Below, one piece after another: positions 1-12,199 of a stretch of DNA of 64,000 nucleotides. The position numbers were made by a program, and so were the translations under genes. Source of the DNA: Uranotaenia lowii (lineage: Eukaryota; Arthropoda; Insecta; Diptera; Culicidae); NCBI RefSeq assembly GCF_029784155.1, contig NC_073692.1, forward strand, positions 322,769,906 to 322,833,905, in the 5' to 3' direction. Numbering within the stretch: the first letter of the stretch is position 1; each line of letters starts with the position of its first letter. Under the pieces are notes generated by a model that saw only the letters and a program-made list of their open reading frames with translations, ran no database searches and was not told the DNA's origin.

Positions 1-1260
1 GGCATTCTTGCATTACTCCTTGCACCACTTAGGCGGCGAGAGATGTCATAAAGTAATCGGATATCTCCATTGGCGGCGGCTCTTTCCCCCTCTTCGGCTA
101 AGGAGTTTGTCCAGGCTCTCTTGTCTCGTCTACAAGCTCGTTTAACTGCCTTTTCCAGCTCCGCATATCGTAAGCGGGCGGCTGCTTTGGCTGACCCGGT
201 ACATGCCTGCTCAATTCCGACTTTCTCCTTTCTCCGATCATCGACCATCCTCCAAGTTTCATCCGACATCCATTCACTTCTTCTTCCACAAACTTTACCG
301 AGAGTACCATGGCTCGTCGTGATAAAGGCATTCTTGATTCCACACCACTGTTCTTCGACTGTTCCGTCTGTCGGCAGCTCCGAGGCTCGGGATTCTAGCT
401 GTTCAACGTATGCCCTTTTCACCTCTGGATTCTCCAACCGGCGGACGTCGTTTCAACACCCGACTTTCTCCTCGTGCCGTTGGACACGCGCAACTCTCAG
501 TCGTATTTCGCCAAGGACGAGGTGATGGTCAGATGCAATGTCTGCGCTTCGTTTGTTGCGGACATCAAGAAGGCTCCTTCTCCATTTTCGGCTGATGCAG
601 ATGTGGTCAATTTGATTTTCTGTTCGGCCATCTCGGGATACCCAAGTGACCTTATGTGCTGGTTGATGGGGGAAGAGCGATCCGCCGATCACCATGTTGT
701 TGTTGCCACAAAATTCTACAAACAGCTCTCTGTTTTCGCTCATCTGTCCTAGGCCATGGCGCCCCATGATGCGCTCAAGGTCTTGATTGTCGGAGCCAAT
801 CTTTGCGTTGAAGTCGCTCAAATGGATTTGAATGTCACCCTTCGGAATTCTCTCAACCACGCTGTTCAGTTGAACGTAAAACTGCTCTTTCTCCTGCAAA
901 TCGGCAACGTCAGTTGGCGCATAACACTGGACCATTGTAAGGTTTCTAACCCGTGTTCTGAATCTGGCTACGATTATTCTTTCGTTTATCGGTTCCCATC
1001 TAATGAGGGCCGCGTAAGCCTGAGGGCTTAACAGGAAACCAACTCCTCGTTCCCGAGTAGCATGTTCTCCTCGTATGCCAGAGTAAAGCAGGACTTGTCC
1101 GGACTGTGTCTTGTGTTCTCCAGTGTTAGGCCAACGGACTTCGCTCAGTCCCAGAATTTCAAGCTTGAGGAGGCTAGCTTCTCTAGCAAGTTGAGCCAGC
1201 TTGCCTTGTTGAGCAAGGGTTAAAACATTCCAAGTTCCAATTCGTGTCCGTGTTTTCATG
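1..1260 (-). pseudogene. RTE-type ORF: AP endonuclease plus linker, one in-frame stop, partial
   Basis: Endonuclease that would nick target DNA to prime reverse transcription. The first ATG of the frame is at 1260; the frame is open upstream to a stop near 1335 without another obvious start. Visible motifs are TWNVLTLAQQGK at the N-terminus, LGLSEVRW, DFNAKIG (the residue before it is Ser where Gly is usual), QIDHICISRKW and the terminal IASDHH motif. A TGA at 455-453 interrupts the frame, but the same frame then stays open to the left edge and reads a typical basic linker including RLLYDISRRLSGARSN. So there is one nonsense change and no frameshift in about 1.2 kb, which implies a fairly young copy. 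The reverse transcriptase domain is outside the window. Confidence 0.8.
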
Positions 1261-1659
1261 CTAAAAGTCGTCGCCAAAGTTCCAGATCGGTCATTTCTTT
1301 CGGATTCCGTAACAAGTTTATGAAACGGGAGCAGTAGGTTGTTGGCCTAAAGTCCTTATCCCGCGATGGGGCTGCCATCTTGGACTTAGCTGGCGGGAGC
1401 CGCATTTCATAAATTCAGCCGCTTGCTGCAAGACAGACGCTGTTTGAGCCGCCCCTGACCTGGGGAACAGACGCGTGCGGCCACATTCTCAGTCTGCATG
1501 CAACCAAAGCATCCACCAGGGTTGGGTACCCGATCTCCGCTTAGGTTCGCATCCCAGCCGGTACCACGGGGAGGTAGAGATAGGAGTTGTGAATAAGAGA
1601 TGATATGACCACTATGGGGTCTCGAGTTGCACATTATCCACCGTTTACCAGCCAATATA
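1..1659 (-). mobile_element. RTE-type non-LTR retrotransposon, 5' portion, cut by window edge
   Basis: The stretch is clearly more GC-rich than its neighbours and reads leftward. From 1659 down to about 1261 lies an untranslated leader with a short 82-codon frame (1655-1407) whose role I cannot assign. The main ORF follows with an AP-type endonuclease. AT-rich sequence begins abruptly at about 1660, which marks the probable 5' end. The reverse transcriptase would lie left of position 1. The domain order (endonuclease first, single ORF) fits the RTE/BovB-like group; the exact clade is an inference. Confidence 0.8.
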
Positions 1660-3061
1660 TTATATATTTTTATATTTAAAATATATTAATATATTTTTAA
1701 AATTTCTTCCTTCAATGTTAATAAGTATCGCTCAAAAACGACTAATTCTCAACAGTTTTGGTTAATAAAAAGCGTAAGTTTTAGTTTATGCCTAAAAATG
1801 ACGTTAAATACATGCAAGTTTCACGTTTTTTCAGTTGTGTCATGCCTCTTTAATTGAAATGAATTGCTTTTTCAGGTTTGTGCCAATACTATTCCAAAGT
1901 GGCCAGTGCTTCAAAAACAATGTTTCGATCAATTCATATTTTGATGTCTACCACAATTTAGATAATTGAGATCGATTTTCTGTTTCCATTTACTCTCAAA
2001 TAGGATAATTTCTATAACGTTATGCTCTGATGTTTCACGTCTTCGATTTATTCGAACTAGTCTTACCCTAAATATTGAAATTTGTACCGTAACATTATGT
2101 AAAAAAGCACCAATCCTCAATCGGCAGCTGCCGTTAGTTGAAGTACCTCTAGTATAAATAGTAAACAAAAAGTCGACACACTTTTCAAACTAGGCAAACT
2201 CTTCCCATAAGTTAGATCGTCATTCACCACTAGGTCACTTAACCACTACTGGCCATGTTTTGCTTACTGTTTTTTTTTATTATGTTTTTTTTCTCTCAAC
2301 TTCTTTTGATAAGTAAGCACTTTACGGTAGACGAGAAAACTACATCTCCAGATAGTGATCAAACGTCCGTCGTCGTTTCGAAAGCGCCTGATCGAGGAAG
2401 GTACTTTCCTTCAGTTCTCTTCTTCACGGGTCCGGATTTCAGGCTAAGATTCCGATTTTGTTTTGGTATTTTTTGCTTCCACTCTTCTCCGTCTAGTGAA
2501 TGTAACCAAAACAAACCGCTCAAAACGATAAACAAAACGTTAACGATTTCCATCCCTTCCAGCACAATCTTTTTCCCGTTTCCATTTCTACAAAGCCGGT
2601 ACAAAGTTTGATGCCAATGTTTGTTGCAAGTCCGGCCAAAAAAATGCTTTCATCGAAACAATTTTTGTTTTTCAACTAATAATGAGAATTTCCGGTGTCG
2701 GATGTGTGCGATCGATCGGAGTGAGTGAGTTGGTAGAGGAACTCCAAAATTTGATAATTGGCATGGCGCAAACCGGCTGCGCACAACAAGCAAACGCAAA
2801 CGAAATAATTCATTAAATTGGTTCGGGATCGGGAATCTTTGAAGTTAATTTTTGATTGATGAACGAGTCGATTAGGAGAAAACGATATGCTATGATCGAT
2901 TAAAGATAAACACAGAATGATATGGAATTTGGGGAACCGGCAATGCAATGATAACGAAATTGCAGACCGTTCAAAACAGGTATTCAACACATACATATAT
3001 ATATTTATAAGTAGCAATCGGTATACATATTTCCAACGCTTCCAGATATTGAAATTCAACA
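1660..3061. other. AT-rich unannotated stretch
   Basis: No convincing coding frame, RNA gene or complete repeat is visible. Several short frames on both strands overlap each other and lack recognisable motifs. A (AT)n-like tract follows the retrotransposon boundary at about 1660. Confidence 0.5.
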
Positions 3062-3069
3062 ATTTAAAG

Positions 3070-5033
3070 CAGGGGTGAGCAACCTTTTGAACCAACGGGC
3101 CAATTTGAATTTAAAATCCATTCGGCGGGCCGCAATAAAAATATCGCTTACTTACTAACAATTTGTAAAGCTTAATGTTACAGAGAAGTATTTAAATTAC
3201 ACGTCATACTTTTATGATTAGGTACAAATTTTTACGATTAAAAACTTAAAAAGAAAAGAAAAAGCGAATTCGTGTATTGTTTATTTCAAATGTTTGAATG
3301 AAAATTTAACACGATTTTTCAAATGAAAAATAGACAATACCAGCTGAAATTTATAACTTAATATTAGATAGTTTATATGGAAATTTTTTAATGATTTAAT
3401 TTTTTTTTTGCAAACATTTGTTCTTCCAAACAGAGACATCATTTTTATTTGCTTTCTTTTTAAATCAAAAACAAAAGTTTGTCCAGACCTTGGTAATGTC
3501 TAAAAGAAGTTCAGTCTTCTGGAAAGTTATTTTTCATTTGGAAATCTCTCTCTTTTAAGCGTTCGACGTTGAATCTTTATCGAAATTTACTGACAGAAAT
3601 ATTTTATTTCAATATCTTAAATTTTCCAGGATGCCTGATTTTTCGATACAAACGGTGAAACCCCTGTTTTGTAATTACGACCACCGGTCAAAATTAGGAG
3701 TTGAGCAAGGTTGAGCAAAGTCACAGACTTTTAAACAAATTTCTTCTATGTTCCAGTTTCAATCTTGATTTCTTGAAACTCAGGTAAATTTCCCTGCTAT
3801 TTTATAAGAAAAACCGTTATCAGTAACCTGAGTATTACCTTATCGTATTTGGAAGGGGTTTTTATTGTACGAAAGCATTTCCACATTTTTCCTCTCTGGA
3901 CTGCCATCATTTGCTTCCCTTTTAATTTTCTTAAAAACAAAAATTTTAATGCATTTTTGTTGGTTCGTTTAACAGTTCGAGACAGTCGAGAAAAGTCATT
4001 TCTTGATCAAACAGATGGTTTTTTTCTTCATTCTTTACTTTTGAAAGTCTGAAGCTATACCACAGCGATGACAAAAAGCGTGATAAATATATTTTTAGTT
4101 TTAGGATAAATCACAGTCTCCTCAGCATTGAAAGTTATTGACATCTATTTAATTTTATTCCATTCTGTTCGTATCTTCGAGAAATTTTTCCAAAATTAAA
4201 TTTTTCCAAAATTAAATTTTCCCTCGAAGCGTTGATTTTTTTCTGATAAAACTGTTTTTTTATTCAAAGTTCCGTGCAAAATCATTTCATTGAGTAAGGG
4301 GTTTTCAGAAAATTCTAAATTTAACAGATTTTCAAAATAATTTTGCCAAAAATTGCCTTTAACATTTTTTTAATTCTAGATAAATTTTACAGATTTCATG
4401 GATTTTCATAATTTATTAAATTTAGATACCTCTGGGATCGGATTCCTAGAGCTAATCCAACTTAGATAAAGAGGATTGCTTATTACAATGTAAAATGACA
4501 CATTTTGGCATGATTTCTTAAGAAATTTCTGAAAACAGTCGTCCCAAACTTCTTCAGTCAAACCACATTTTGCTTTCTATTTTGAGTCATGTTGATTGGA
4601 ATCCCATGTGGATCATGTCATGTTTTTTGCCAGTACTTGAGCAACGGACTTAGAAATACCTGTGATAATCTGTAGCCTTCAGATTTTTAGTTTTTTCTCC
4701 CGGCCTGCTTTCATGTTTTTTTTTCAAATTTGAAAGAGATAATTTAAAAACAGGGAAAAATATCAACTGAATACAGAAAAATTTCAATATTGAGTTTCGC
4801 CTTTTAATAAAAATTGCACTTTTGTCTTCTGAAGAACACAAGAAATGTCAAAAAAAGTTAACCATCTGAATAACTAACATGTAAAATTTTATTGGCTTAG
4901 TATGGGCTAGTCTTTTCTGACAATCGAAGAAAAAAGTCGAAAAAAAAATAAATTTGAAAAATAGCTTCGCGGGCCGCACAAGGACGTCTCGAGGGCCGCA
5001 AGCGGCCCGCGGGCCGCGCGTTGCTCATCCCTG
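3070..5033. mobile_element. Non-autonomous hAT-type DNA transposon, 8-bp TSD
   Basis: The ends are short inverted repeats: CAGGGGTGAGCAAC at the left and, on the opposite strand, CAGGGATGAGCAAC at the right. The direct repeat ATTTAAAG sits immediately outside both ends (3062-3069 and 5034-5041), a perfect 8-bp target-site duplication. Both subterminal regions carry GGGCCGC-type words (near 3130 and 4970-5020), a feature of many hAT elements. The interior is AT-rich and holds no transposase frame, so the copy cannot move by itself. Superfamily assignment rests on TSD length and the CAGGG-type tip. Confidence 0.85.
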
Positions 5034-5041
5034 ATTTAAAG

Positions 5042-7382
5042 GAAGTTTAAAAGACAATCTCATTATCATACCTGATATTACTACAGGACGTTGAGGCGTG
5101 GGGTTAATAAAACAAGAGGATATCTTCTATCACTATTTTCAAAGAGTCAAAATTATTCATAGTCTGGGCAACTCCATTATTGACTTCAATAATATTCAAT
5201 ATAAAAAATTATTGAAGTGGAATATTCAACTTTATTACAATGTTTAAAATAACGTAAATTGGTTTTAAAAAATTTACCCTTGCATTTGAAAAGCTGGAGC
5301 TTTTATTATGTTTATCTGTATTTTTTTTTTAAAAAAAGCTTTTCTTAATTTTCTTTTAAATGAGTTTTGTTTTATAAACAGTTTGGGCTTTATAAAAATA
5401 TAAAAAATGCCATCAGCAATTTTAAGCACGTTTTTCATTGACTGTTTTAAGGTTACAAAACAAAACACATGTCATTAAACCACCAAGTTTCTCTCATTGT
5501 CGTAACTCAATAAAAATCCACCTACTGTCAGGACTTTTTCTACTTGATAATCTTTTAAGGCTCAAGATAAAAAAAACATATCTAACATATCTAACATATC
5601 CTATCATTTATATAAATCCTTCTTAAACTCCAAACTTAATCAGCTGTACTTCAACTGATTCATTAATAATTAATAGTTTTAAAAACCTAATAATAATAAC
5701 AATTATTTTAACACCTTAATTCAACTTGCACTGGATTTGAATTATATTAACTATAGATTCTCGCATGAAGTTATGTTCACCAAAAAAGCATTTGAATTTT
5801 GGTTTTAGTGAAAAAATAACATCAGGCCGCAATGCTTTACAAAAAACAAGAGACGAATTAAAATATATTCCAAAGCATTTTATTCGTTTTCTTCCTTAAC
5901 TTTCAATTATGAAAACTTTAATAATAGTAACAAAATATTGTCTGGAAATAATATGTTAGTATCGGTTGTCAAAAAAAAAATCTGTGCAAATCCATTGAGA
6001 TACAAGTGAAATACAGCAATTTTGTTCTTGACAGTAGAATTAACACTCCTAGAACTCTACGACGAATGAGAGTTAATAAAATATTTTTAAACTTCGTGAG
6101 ACGTACTTATTTAACACTATAACTCATAAGCTTTCCGTTTTGGTTCCTTTTTTGGATAGAGGATACAGCGAAGCGAAGCTAAAGTTTGATGCCTTTATTT
6201 TTAAGTATTATTTTTTCTACCGGAAAATTCGAGGTAGAAGTCAATTGTTTCATCGTACACCCACTTATTTTAAATCGTCGGAAAGATGTATCCTTGGCCA
6301 TTACAAATATCAAAGATACACTAAAACCTCCCATCAGTAACCCACGCACCACCGCAGCAGCCCGCAACAATCTACAAATTCATAAGACAAGTGTTAATAA
6401 TCTTATTATATTGTATAAAACTGTGAAATAGCAAACGAAAAGTGCCAAGCACTCCTTCACAGAGCATTATTTCGCTCACTGGAGTGCTCATACATAGTTT
6501 GGAATAATTTTGTAAACGAATTGTTAGAATTGTTTTGACAGGGTTTTGTGCCTGTTGGAGAAGAGGCTTGAGAGAAGCTTAACTCCAGCGGGCTTTCCCT
6601 GTCCGAGGAAAAAATAAATAATAAAAAAATCTTGAAAAAATACTGAAAGCTGTGTGAAACTATAAGCAATTTAAACCTAAAATTATTTTTTGTCACTTTT
6701 TTCATACAAAACCTACTGCAGATGATCTTACATTCACCCTCCACCCTCAATCACTTACACATTGAATCTAATATCATCTTAATCGGTCAACAGAGAATGT
6801 ATTTTGTTAGTTTTTTCGGCTTGTAAAATATGAATTGCTCCTAAACGTCATCGTTGCTTGGCTATCTTTCGACAACAGTAGATATTAGATAACAAAACGG
6901 AAGTTCAAACAAAATTTTAGCAAAATTGAAAAAAGTGCGATTTGTCTAGCACCGGATACCATATTGTTGTCTATGACCGGACAGGAAAATATTCAAAATT
7001 TAACTTGATTTCAACTTGAAACTCTCATTTTTTCATCTCTATAGCACCCACAAATGGTCAGCAAAAGGTAAGGATTAAAAAAATGAAAACATTTTGGTCC
7101 TCTGAAAAATTTGATTTTCGCTTTTCGATCAAAGACAATTTTTCTCTTATTTTTTTCGAAACAAATGATTCATTTTGGTTTGCCAAAAAAAATCATATAA
7201 AAGGCTTCATAGAATGCTCAGTTTACAAAAACTCGTACTCACAGGACTTGTGCAAATTATTGGAGTCATTTTGTTGCGTGATTGTGCCATTGGTGACAAC
7301 TTTGGTGAAATAATGCGTAGTGTCCGGCCATAGACAACACTTTTGGAAAACAGTGAAAATTAACCTAGAATAATTTCTCTTA
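5042..7382. other. AT-rich stretch, mostly without recognisable features
   Basis: No coding frame with recognisable motifs. A short CATATCTAA-type tandem lies near 5575-5600. A small inverted repeat at 6472-6492 (AGCACTCC against GGAGTGCT) and the 18-bp pair at 6966/7338 are the only structured pieces seen. Confidence 0.45.
6966..7338. repeat. Possible small inverted-repeat element, 18-bp ends
   Basis: GTTGTCTATGACCGGACA at 6966-6983 faces its reverse complement at 7321-7338 with one mismatch. The enclosed 337 bp has no coding frame I recognise. I see no target duplication, so this may be a short MITE or a coincidental inverted pair. Confidence 0.35.
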
Positions 7383-7390
7383 CCATTGAT

Positions 7391-8863
7391 CAAGGGTGGA
7401 AAAATTCGTTCACCAGCATGAACGCTAATGATTCTCAATCACCGCTCCGTTCACGATGATAGCATCGGCGATGCGAGCGTGAACAGACGACCGCTGATTG
7501 GTCGGATTGGCAATCCGAATGAATGAACTTTTAAATACGTGAACGAACCGATGGCCGAAAAGTTCGCCGCAGTTAACTGGATCGTTTTTTATTTTCACCA
7601 CGACGTTCGTTGGGTGAATTGATTCGCAAATGATTGTCGAATCACAATCGCCAAACGATTGCACGATTGCATTTGCGAATGTTTCCGTAACCGGTAAATG
7701 ATTGCACCATCAGGTGCTTGTTTTTCGGCTAATTTTGTGCGTGTTTTAGCCCCCGCGCTCGCTGGCGGTTTGTTTTCCCATGAGTTTATTTTAATTTATG
7801 TTCGAATAAGAACATTCAGCACTTTTGCACATTGCGTAGATAACTAAACTGACTAAGGGGGGTTTAAAAATGTCCACTCTTGTTTACGAAGCCTAGGGAT
7901 TTAGCATTTGGCTACTGGGACATTTTTTTAACCAAAATTGCCAAATAATCATTTAATTATGTTGAGATTGCAATACAGAATACAAAATTATTACTTTTAT
8001 ATGCGTCACATAAAAATTATAAAATCCCACACATAAATATTGTAAGCCGACATAGCACTCAAATATCTGCCTACATCTAGGCGATTACGTGCTTGCCTAC
8101 TTGAAGGCGTTTTGTTTTGTTCGAATTGGTTTTCGGAAGGAAATAATAAATTGTGAGGTATTGGCTCGAATTTTTGTTTAAATTTTTATTGTTAATTGAA
8201 ATAACTATAAAAATGCTAAGCCTAATATGTATGTTTCGCGTTCGTATCCCATTGGGACATAAAAGCGAATTCCGCACCGGAAAATCAGCCGCTAAGACGA
8301 CGTTTATTCGACTGAAACAGTATCGACGGCTTTGATCGACACCAGGCCGACGTCCTTGCCTCCTATTTTCAAACCCCCTATTGTCAGTTTAGTTTTCTAC
8401 GCAATGTGCAAAAGTCCACACTTTTACTAATTCTATGTTGAATGTTCCTATTCGAACATAAATTAAAATAATATCATGAGAAAACAAACCATCAGCGAGC
8501 GCGGGGCTAAAACACGCACAAAATTAGCCAAAAAAAAGCACCTGATGGCGCAATCCTTTACCGGTTACGGAAACATTCGCGAATGCAATCTTACAATCGT
8601 TTGGCGATTGTGTTTCAACAATCATTTGCGAACGTCGTGGTGAAAATAAAAAACGATCCAATTGAACGCGGCGAATGTTTCGGGCTTCGTTTCGTTCACC
8701 CGAACGTATTAAAAGTTCATTCATTCGGGATTGCAATCGTTAGTGTTCATTCTGGTGTGTTAACTTTTTCCTTTCCCGATTGCTTCGATTGGCAGTAAGA
8801 ATTGAATGAGTTCACCACGGATTGCAGATTGAATGTACTTCGATCCGATTTTTTCCATGCTTG
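7391..8863. mobile_element. Foldback hAT-type element with ~450-bp inverted arms
   Basis: CCATTGAT is directly repeated just outside both ends (7383-7390 and 8864-8871), a perfect 8-bp TSD. The tips are CAAGGGTGGAAAAA at the left and CAAGCATGGAAAAA at the right when read inward. The arms are long inverted repeats: about 7430-7870 matches the reverse complement of about 8375-8790, including TAACCGGTAAA, CACCATCAGGTGC and TTAGCCCC-GCGCTCGCTG segments. A unique centre of about 500 bp separates them. No transposase frame is present. Transcription through it would produce a very long hairpin RNA. Confidence 0.85.
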
Positions 8864-8871
8864 CCATTGAT

Positions 8872-9469
8872 ATATTTTTTTTTTCTAATATTGTTTAGAG
8901 ATCATAATATTGAAACTCTTCAAATTTGTAAAGGAATCAATATTTTTTTAAATATATTTTTGAAGTTATCGCTAAAAAAACCTTAAGTGTCCAGTAGTAG
9001 ACAAGTTCCCCCAAGAACATTCCGCAACATCGACTTGCAGGACAGATAATAAAATGTGTTTATAAGTGTTTAAATCTATCATATAGATATAGTAAAGGTT
9101 TTAAAGTCATGAAAGGAAATAGATCTGTTGAGTCTCAACCAAATTGGTCACCAGATATTGTTTGAAACTTTTCGGATTCAACCCGGGTTTATTAAGATTA
9201 TTTGATAAGTCAAATAAGTACTCAAATTTCGCTTAAAAGTTTTTTAGATTCAGCGTTCAGAAACGATTTGTAAGAGAAAATTTCAATATGAACATAATTT
9301 TTTCTTTAATCCTTAGATAGGATTTTAACTCTGCTGCTGTGATTCGATGAAAACTTTAATCTTCAAGTAATTTACTTTCTTTTTCCTCTTGTATGTTTGA
9401 GAATTAAGCCTATAGAATCAGCAGAGATATGTTTTTTTTACGAATTTTGCTGAAAACCGTTCAGACCCG
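8872..9469. other. AT-rich stretch without recognisable features
   Basis: No frame, RNA gene or repeat structure that I can support. Confidence 0.45.
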
Positions 9470-9720
9470 GCCGTGTGGATACATTTGGTAGATAATATGG
9501 CATGCTTAAAGTTAAAGATCAACGTTTATTCGGCAACTCTTTTGAAAACATCTAGCTTAAATGCGACATTCATCAGATTAAAAAATAAATAAGCAATTTC
9601 AAATAGCTTGGCACCTGTTTTGACAAGTTTTGTCCCAGTTTTCACTGGAACCCAATCTTTTTGGTGATAAATGTCCTAGAAGCGACAATTCACCTGATGT
9701 TCTTTCAGTTATCGGTAACA
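9470..9720 (+). repeat. Dispersed repeat, copy 1 (second copy at 16190-16440, inverted)
   Basis: The segment matches, in reverse orientation, sequence inside the hAT-type element at 16190-16440. Shared blocks include ATGGCATGCTTAA (9499 region), CAATTTCAAATAGCTTGGCA, a GTTTTGACAAG/TGTTTCAACATG block and a CTGATGTTCTTTCAG-type block. Divergence is substantial, so the two copies are old. No coding capacity is visible. Confidence 0.65.
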
Positions 9721-10494
9721 TATTGAAAATCATAAAGACTTCTACTTAAAGAAGATTGAAAATAATCGATTCAAAAACATAAGGAGCATTAAGATGGAAG
9801 AAATAGAAGAAAAATGATGTGTTTCAGAAGGGCCACTCTAAACTTCCATCTTATATCATCTTCTTTACATGAAAAAGGATTTTTTGACAAAACCTTTGCG
9901 ATCCAGCATTTGAAACTTTTCCATCGTACACAACTACATTGTTCATATCCTCGTCTGAAATTGCCTAAACATGTTTGTTTTTAAAACAAAATCAATCTAT
10001 ATATATAAAAATGAATGTTTGTCTATCTGTCTGTTCCCTATAGACTCGGAAACTACTGAACCGATCATCGTGAAACTTGGCATCTGAGGGTTTTTGGGGC
10101 CGGAGATGGTTTCTGTTATAGTTACAAACCGCTCCGACTTAAGGGAGAGAGAGCTTCCATACAAAATTTGTAGTTTTTCGAAACAAATTAAAGTCATGAC
10201 ATCCATTTTCTCAAGATTTTTCTTCCTTTGGGCGGTTTGTTTTTCGTCTCCATGGTCGAGGCGTCGCGTGCCAACGTCGTGAGAGGATAGTAACCATGGC
10301 ATAGCATACTGATCAGTGGGAATATTTTGGCGCGTATTTCTCAACCAAGCATATTTTCAATGCAAGGGATGACGATATGAAGACTTGATGAAATTTTTTT
10401 TCTACTTGATTCCTAGCTCATTTGTACAGCACATGGTTATGAATGACGCCTAGATGTGACCCAGATTGACATTTTGCCGATCGAACAAAACATA
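9721..10494. repeat. AT-rich stretch with a TATATAAAAATGAATGTTTG-type repeat fragment
   Basis: From about 9995 to 10340 the sequence has a TATATATAAAAATGAATG start, tandem GTCTATCTGTCTGTTC, then GACTCGGAAACTACTGAACC and CGTGAAACTTGGCA. This style is familiar from dispersed insect repeats. I cannot assign a family or ends. The remaining sequence shows nothing. Confidence 0.4.
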
Positions 10495-10496
10495 TA

Positions 10497-11443
10497 GGGG
10501 AAAGTCAGGTAAGACGGACACAGCGGGTAGAACGGACGCTTTCAATATTTCGAGAATAACAACGTTTGGCACTAATCTAATGATGGGAATATGTTCGCCT
10601 AAGTGTATCAACGGTATCAACACTTTCGAGACCCTTTGTTTATTTATAGCAAGCAAGGTCCCATAATAGTAAACAAAACAAACAAAAACTTTGAGAATCC
10701 ATTATTTGATGTAATTTTCTATCCGCATAAAATAGCTCATAACTCGCAAAATTTTCGAAAATGTCAACCGTTTTCAAAGGAAGAGTGTTTATTAGGCTTC
10801 CTTTTAACCATATTAAGGGAAATCAGCGAATTTTGGTAAAAGGGCTTGAACATCAATCGTTTAGAAAAAAGAGTTGCTAAGGCGGGTAAAACGGACACCT
10901 CAAGGTCGGGTAAAACGGACACATAAGTTTCTCCAGGTATTTTAAATTTTTCATCGGTTTGGTCCTCCATATGCCTTCAGAAGAACTTGGCAAGAGCAAT
11001 TGCCGGTCGAAAAGCACTCAACATCTCAAACAGGCCATAAAAACTGTAATAACAGGATCTCCAGTGAAGAAAGCGCCTATAAAATACGGAATTCCGATAC
11101 CGAATTCGCTTCTGGACTCGGACCAGTTGGTTCCATTTTGGTTTAAAAACGTTTTCTTATACTTAACTCACAAAAATATCTACATTTACAGCAATTTTCG
11201 CGCAAAATGTACCTTTTCTGAACAGTGTCCGTTTTACCCGACCATTTTTGAAAAGTGTAATTTGCAAGCATTTTTAGATGGCTATAAAAACAGTCTTGAT
11301 GAAGGAAATTTACTAATTCCAGTGGTTAATGTAACAGCAAACAACCTAAACTGGCCATCTGCACGAAAACTGCGATGAAATAGCAATATCTGGTTTTCTA
11401 TTGCGATTCTACCTTAGGGTGTCCGTCTTACCCGACTCTCCCC
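10497..11443. mobile_element. TA-flanked inverted-repeat element 1 (pogo-like?), TAAGACGGACAC word
   Basis: TA sits directly outside both ends (10495-10496 and 11444-11445). The inverted ends share GGGGARAGTCRGG followed by TAAGACGGACAC, about 25 bp with two mismatches. Variants of the same word recur inside: GGTAGAACGGACGC near 10523, GGTAAAACGGACACC near 10884, GGTAAAACGGACAC near 10910, and inverted at 11223-11240. The TA duplication fits the Tc1/mariner/pogo group. A psq-like protein remnant lies at 10971-11130. At 947 bp it is too short to encode a full transposase, so it is a deletion derivative. Confidence 0.8.
10971..11378 (+). pseudogene. Remnant frame with psq-like helix-turn-helix (pogo/Tigger-type transposase N-terminus)
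   Basis: From the ATG at 10971 the frame is open for about 135 codons. Residues roughly 18-46 read LKQAIKTVITGS, then PVKKAPIKYGIP, then a Leu-Leu-Asp. This resembles the Pipsqueak-type HTH that starts pogo/Tigger transposases: a helix with Leu and Ala-Ile, a Gly-Ser turn, a basic helix, and Tyr-Gly-Ile-Pro. The rest of the frame (hydrophobic and low complexity) shows no transposase catalytic domain. It lies inside a TA-flanked inverted-repeat element, which agrees with pogo ancestry. The match is by eye, over about 35 residues. Alternatives are chance similarity or a fragment of a host psq protein. Confidence 0.5.
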
Positions 11444-11445
11444 TA

Positions 11446-12199
11446 CGTTTTTTTTTGCGAAAATCTGAAATTGAAAAGACATGGCATTAATTTTTAGAGA
11501 TTTTCTTTTCTTTGAGGCACGTGAAAAAAATGACCCCTATATGTAACACGAATTGGTATTTAATCAATCGAATCAAAACCAATTGAAAGATTTGCAAAAA
11601 TAGTTCGTGTTAATATAGGTAGCATTTATTATCTAAAAATATAAATTTAGTTCTGATGCTAATGAATTAATGGTATGACACTTTGCGGAAAATTGAAAAA
11701 AAAAATACAGAAAGTAAAGAATTTACACACAATTTTTAAACCCATTTTGCCTACAAGGTTATTTTTTAATCATATTGATAATAGAAATATGAAATATGAA
11801 ATATTTTCTACAGAGATAGATCGGAAACATTTTGTTGAATATGAACAAGTTTTATCAAGCGCCATTTAAATTTAAAGAAGATAAAAAAATCCGATCCGAC
11901 ACATGAACTGATCAAGAACCTTTTATTTAAATTGGATAAGATATTACTGACGTGTGCATAAGTGAAAGGTATCAGTGAAATAAACTGATTTTTATTGACC
12001 AAAAGTGAAGGAATTCATTTTCCCAAAGAATTTTTATTCAAGGAACACTAGAGCATGTTCAAACGTTCAACTTTTCTCTGTTACAAAAAAATAAAAAAAT
12101 TGTTTTCTTCTAAAAATTGTTACATCGGCCCAAATACACAACTGAAACGAATTAAGAAATGGAAATGGAAACTTTTTATTTTAAAAATTCAGAAAAAAT
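11446..12199. other. AT-rich stretch without recognisable features
   Basis: No supported gene or repeat. Confidence 0.45.

Noticed and set aside
70..1031. Plus-strand frames opposite the left RTE ORF
   Set aside because: Shadows of the minus-strand endonuclease frame.
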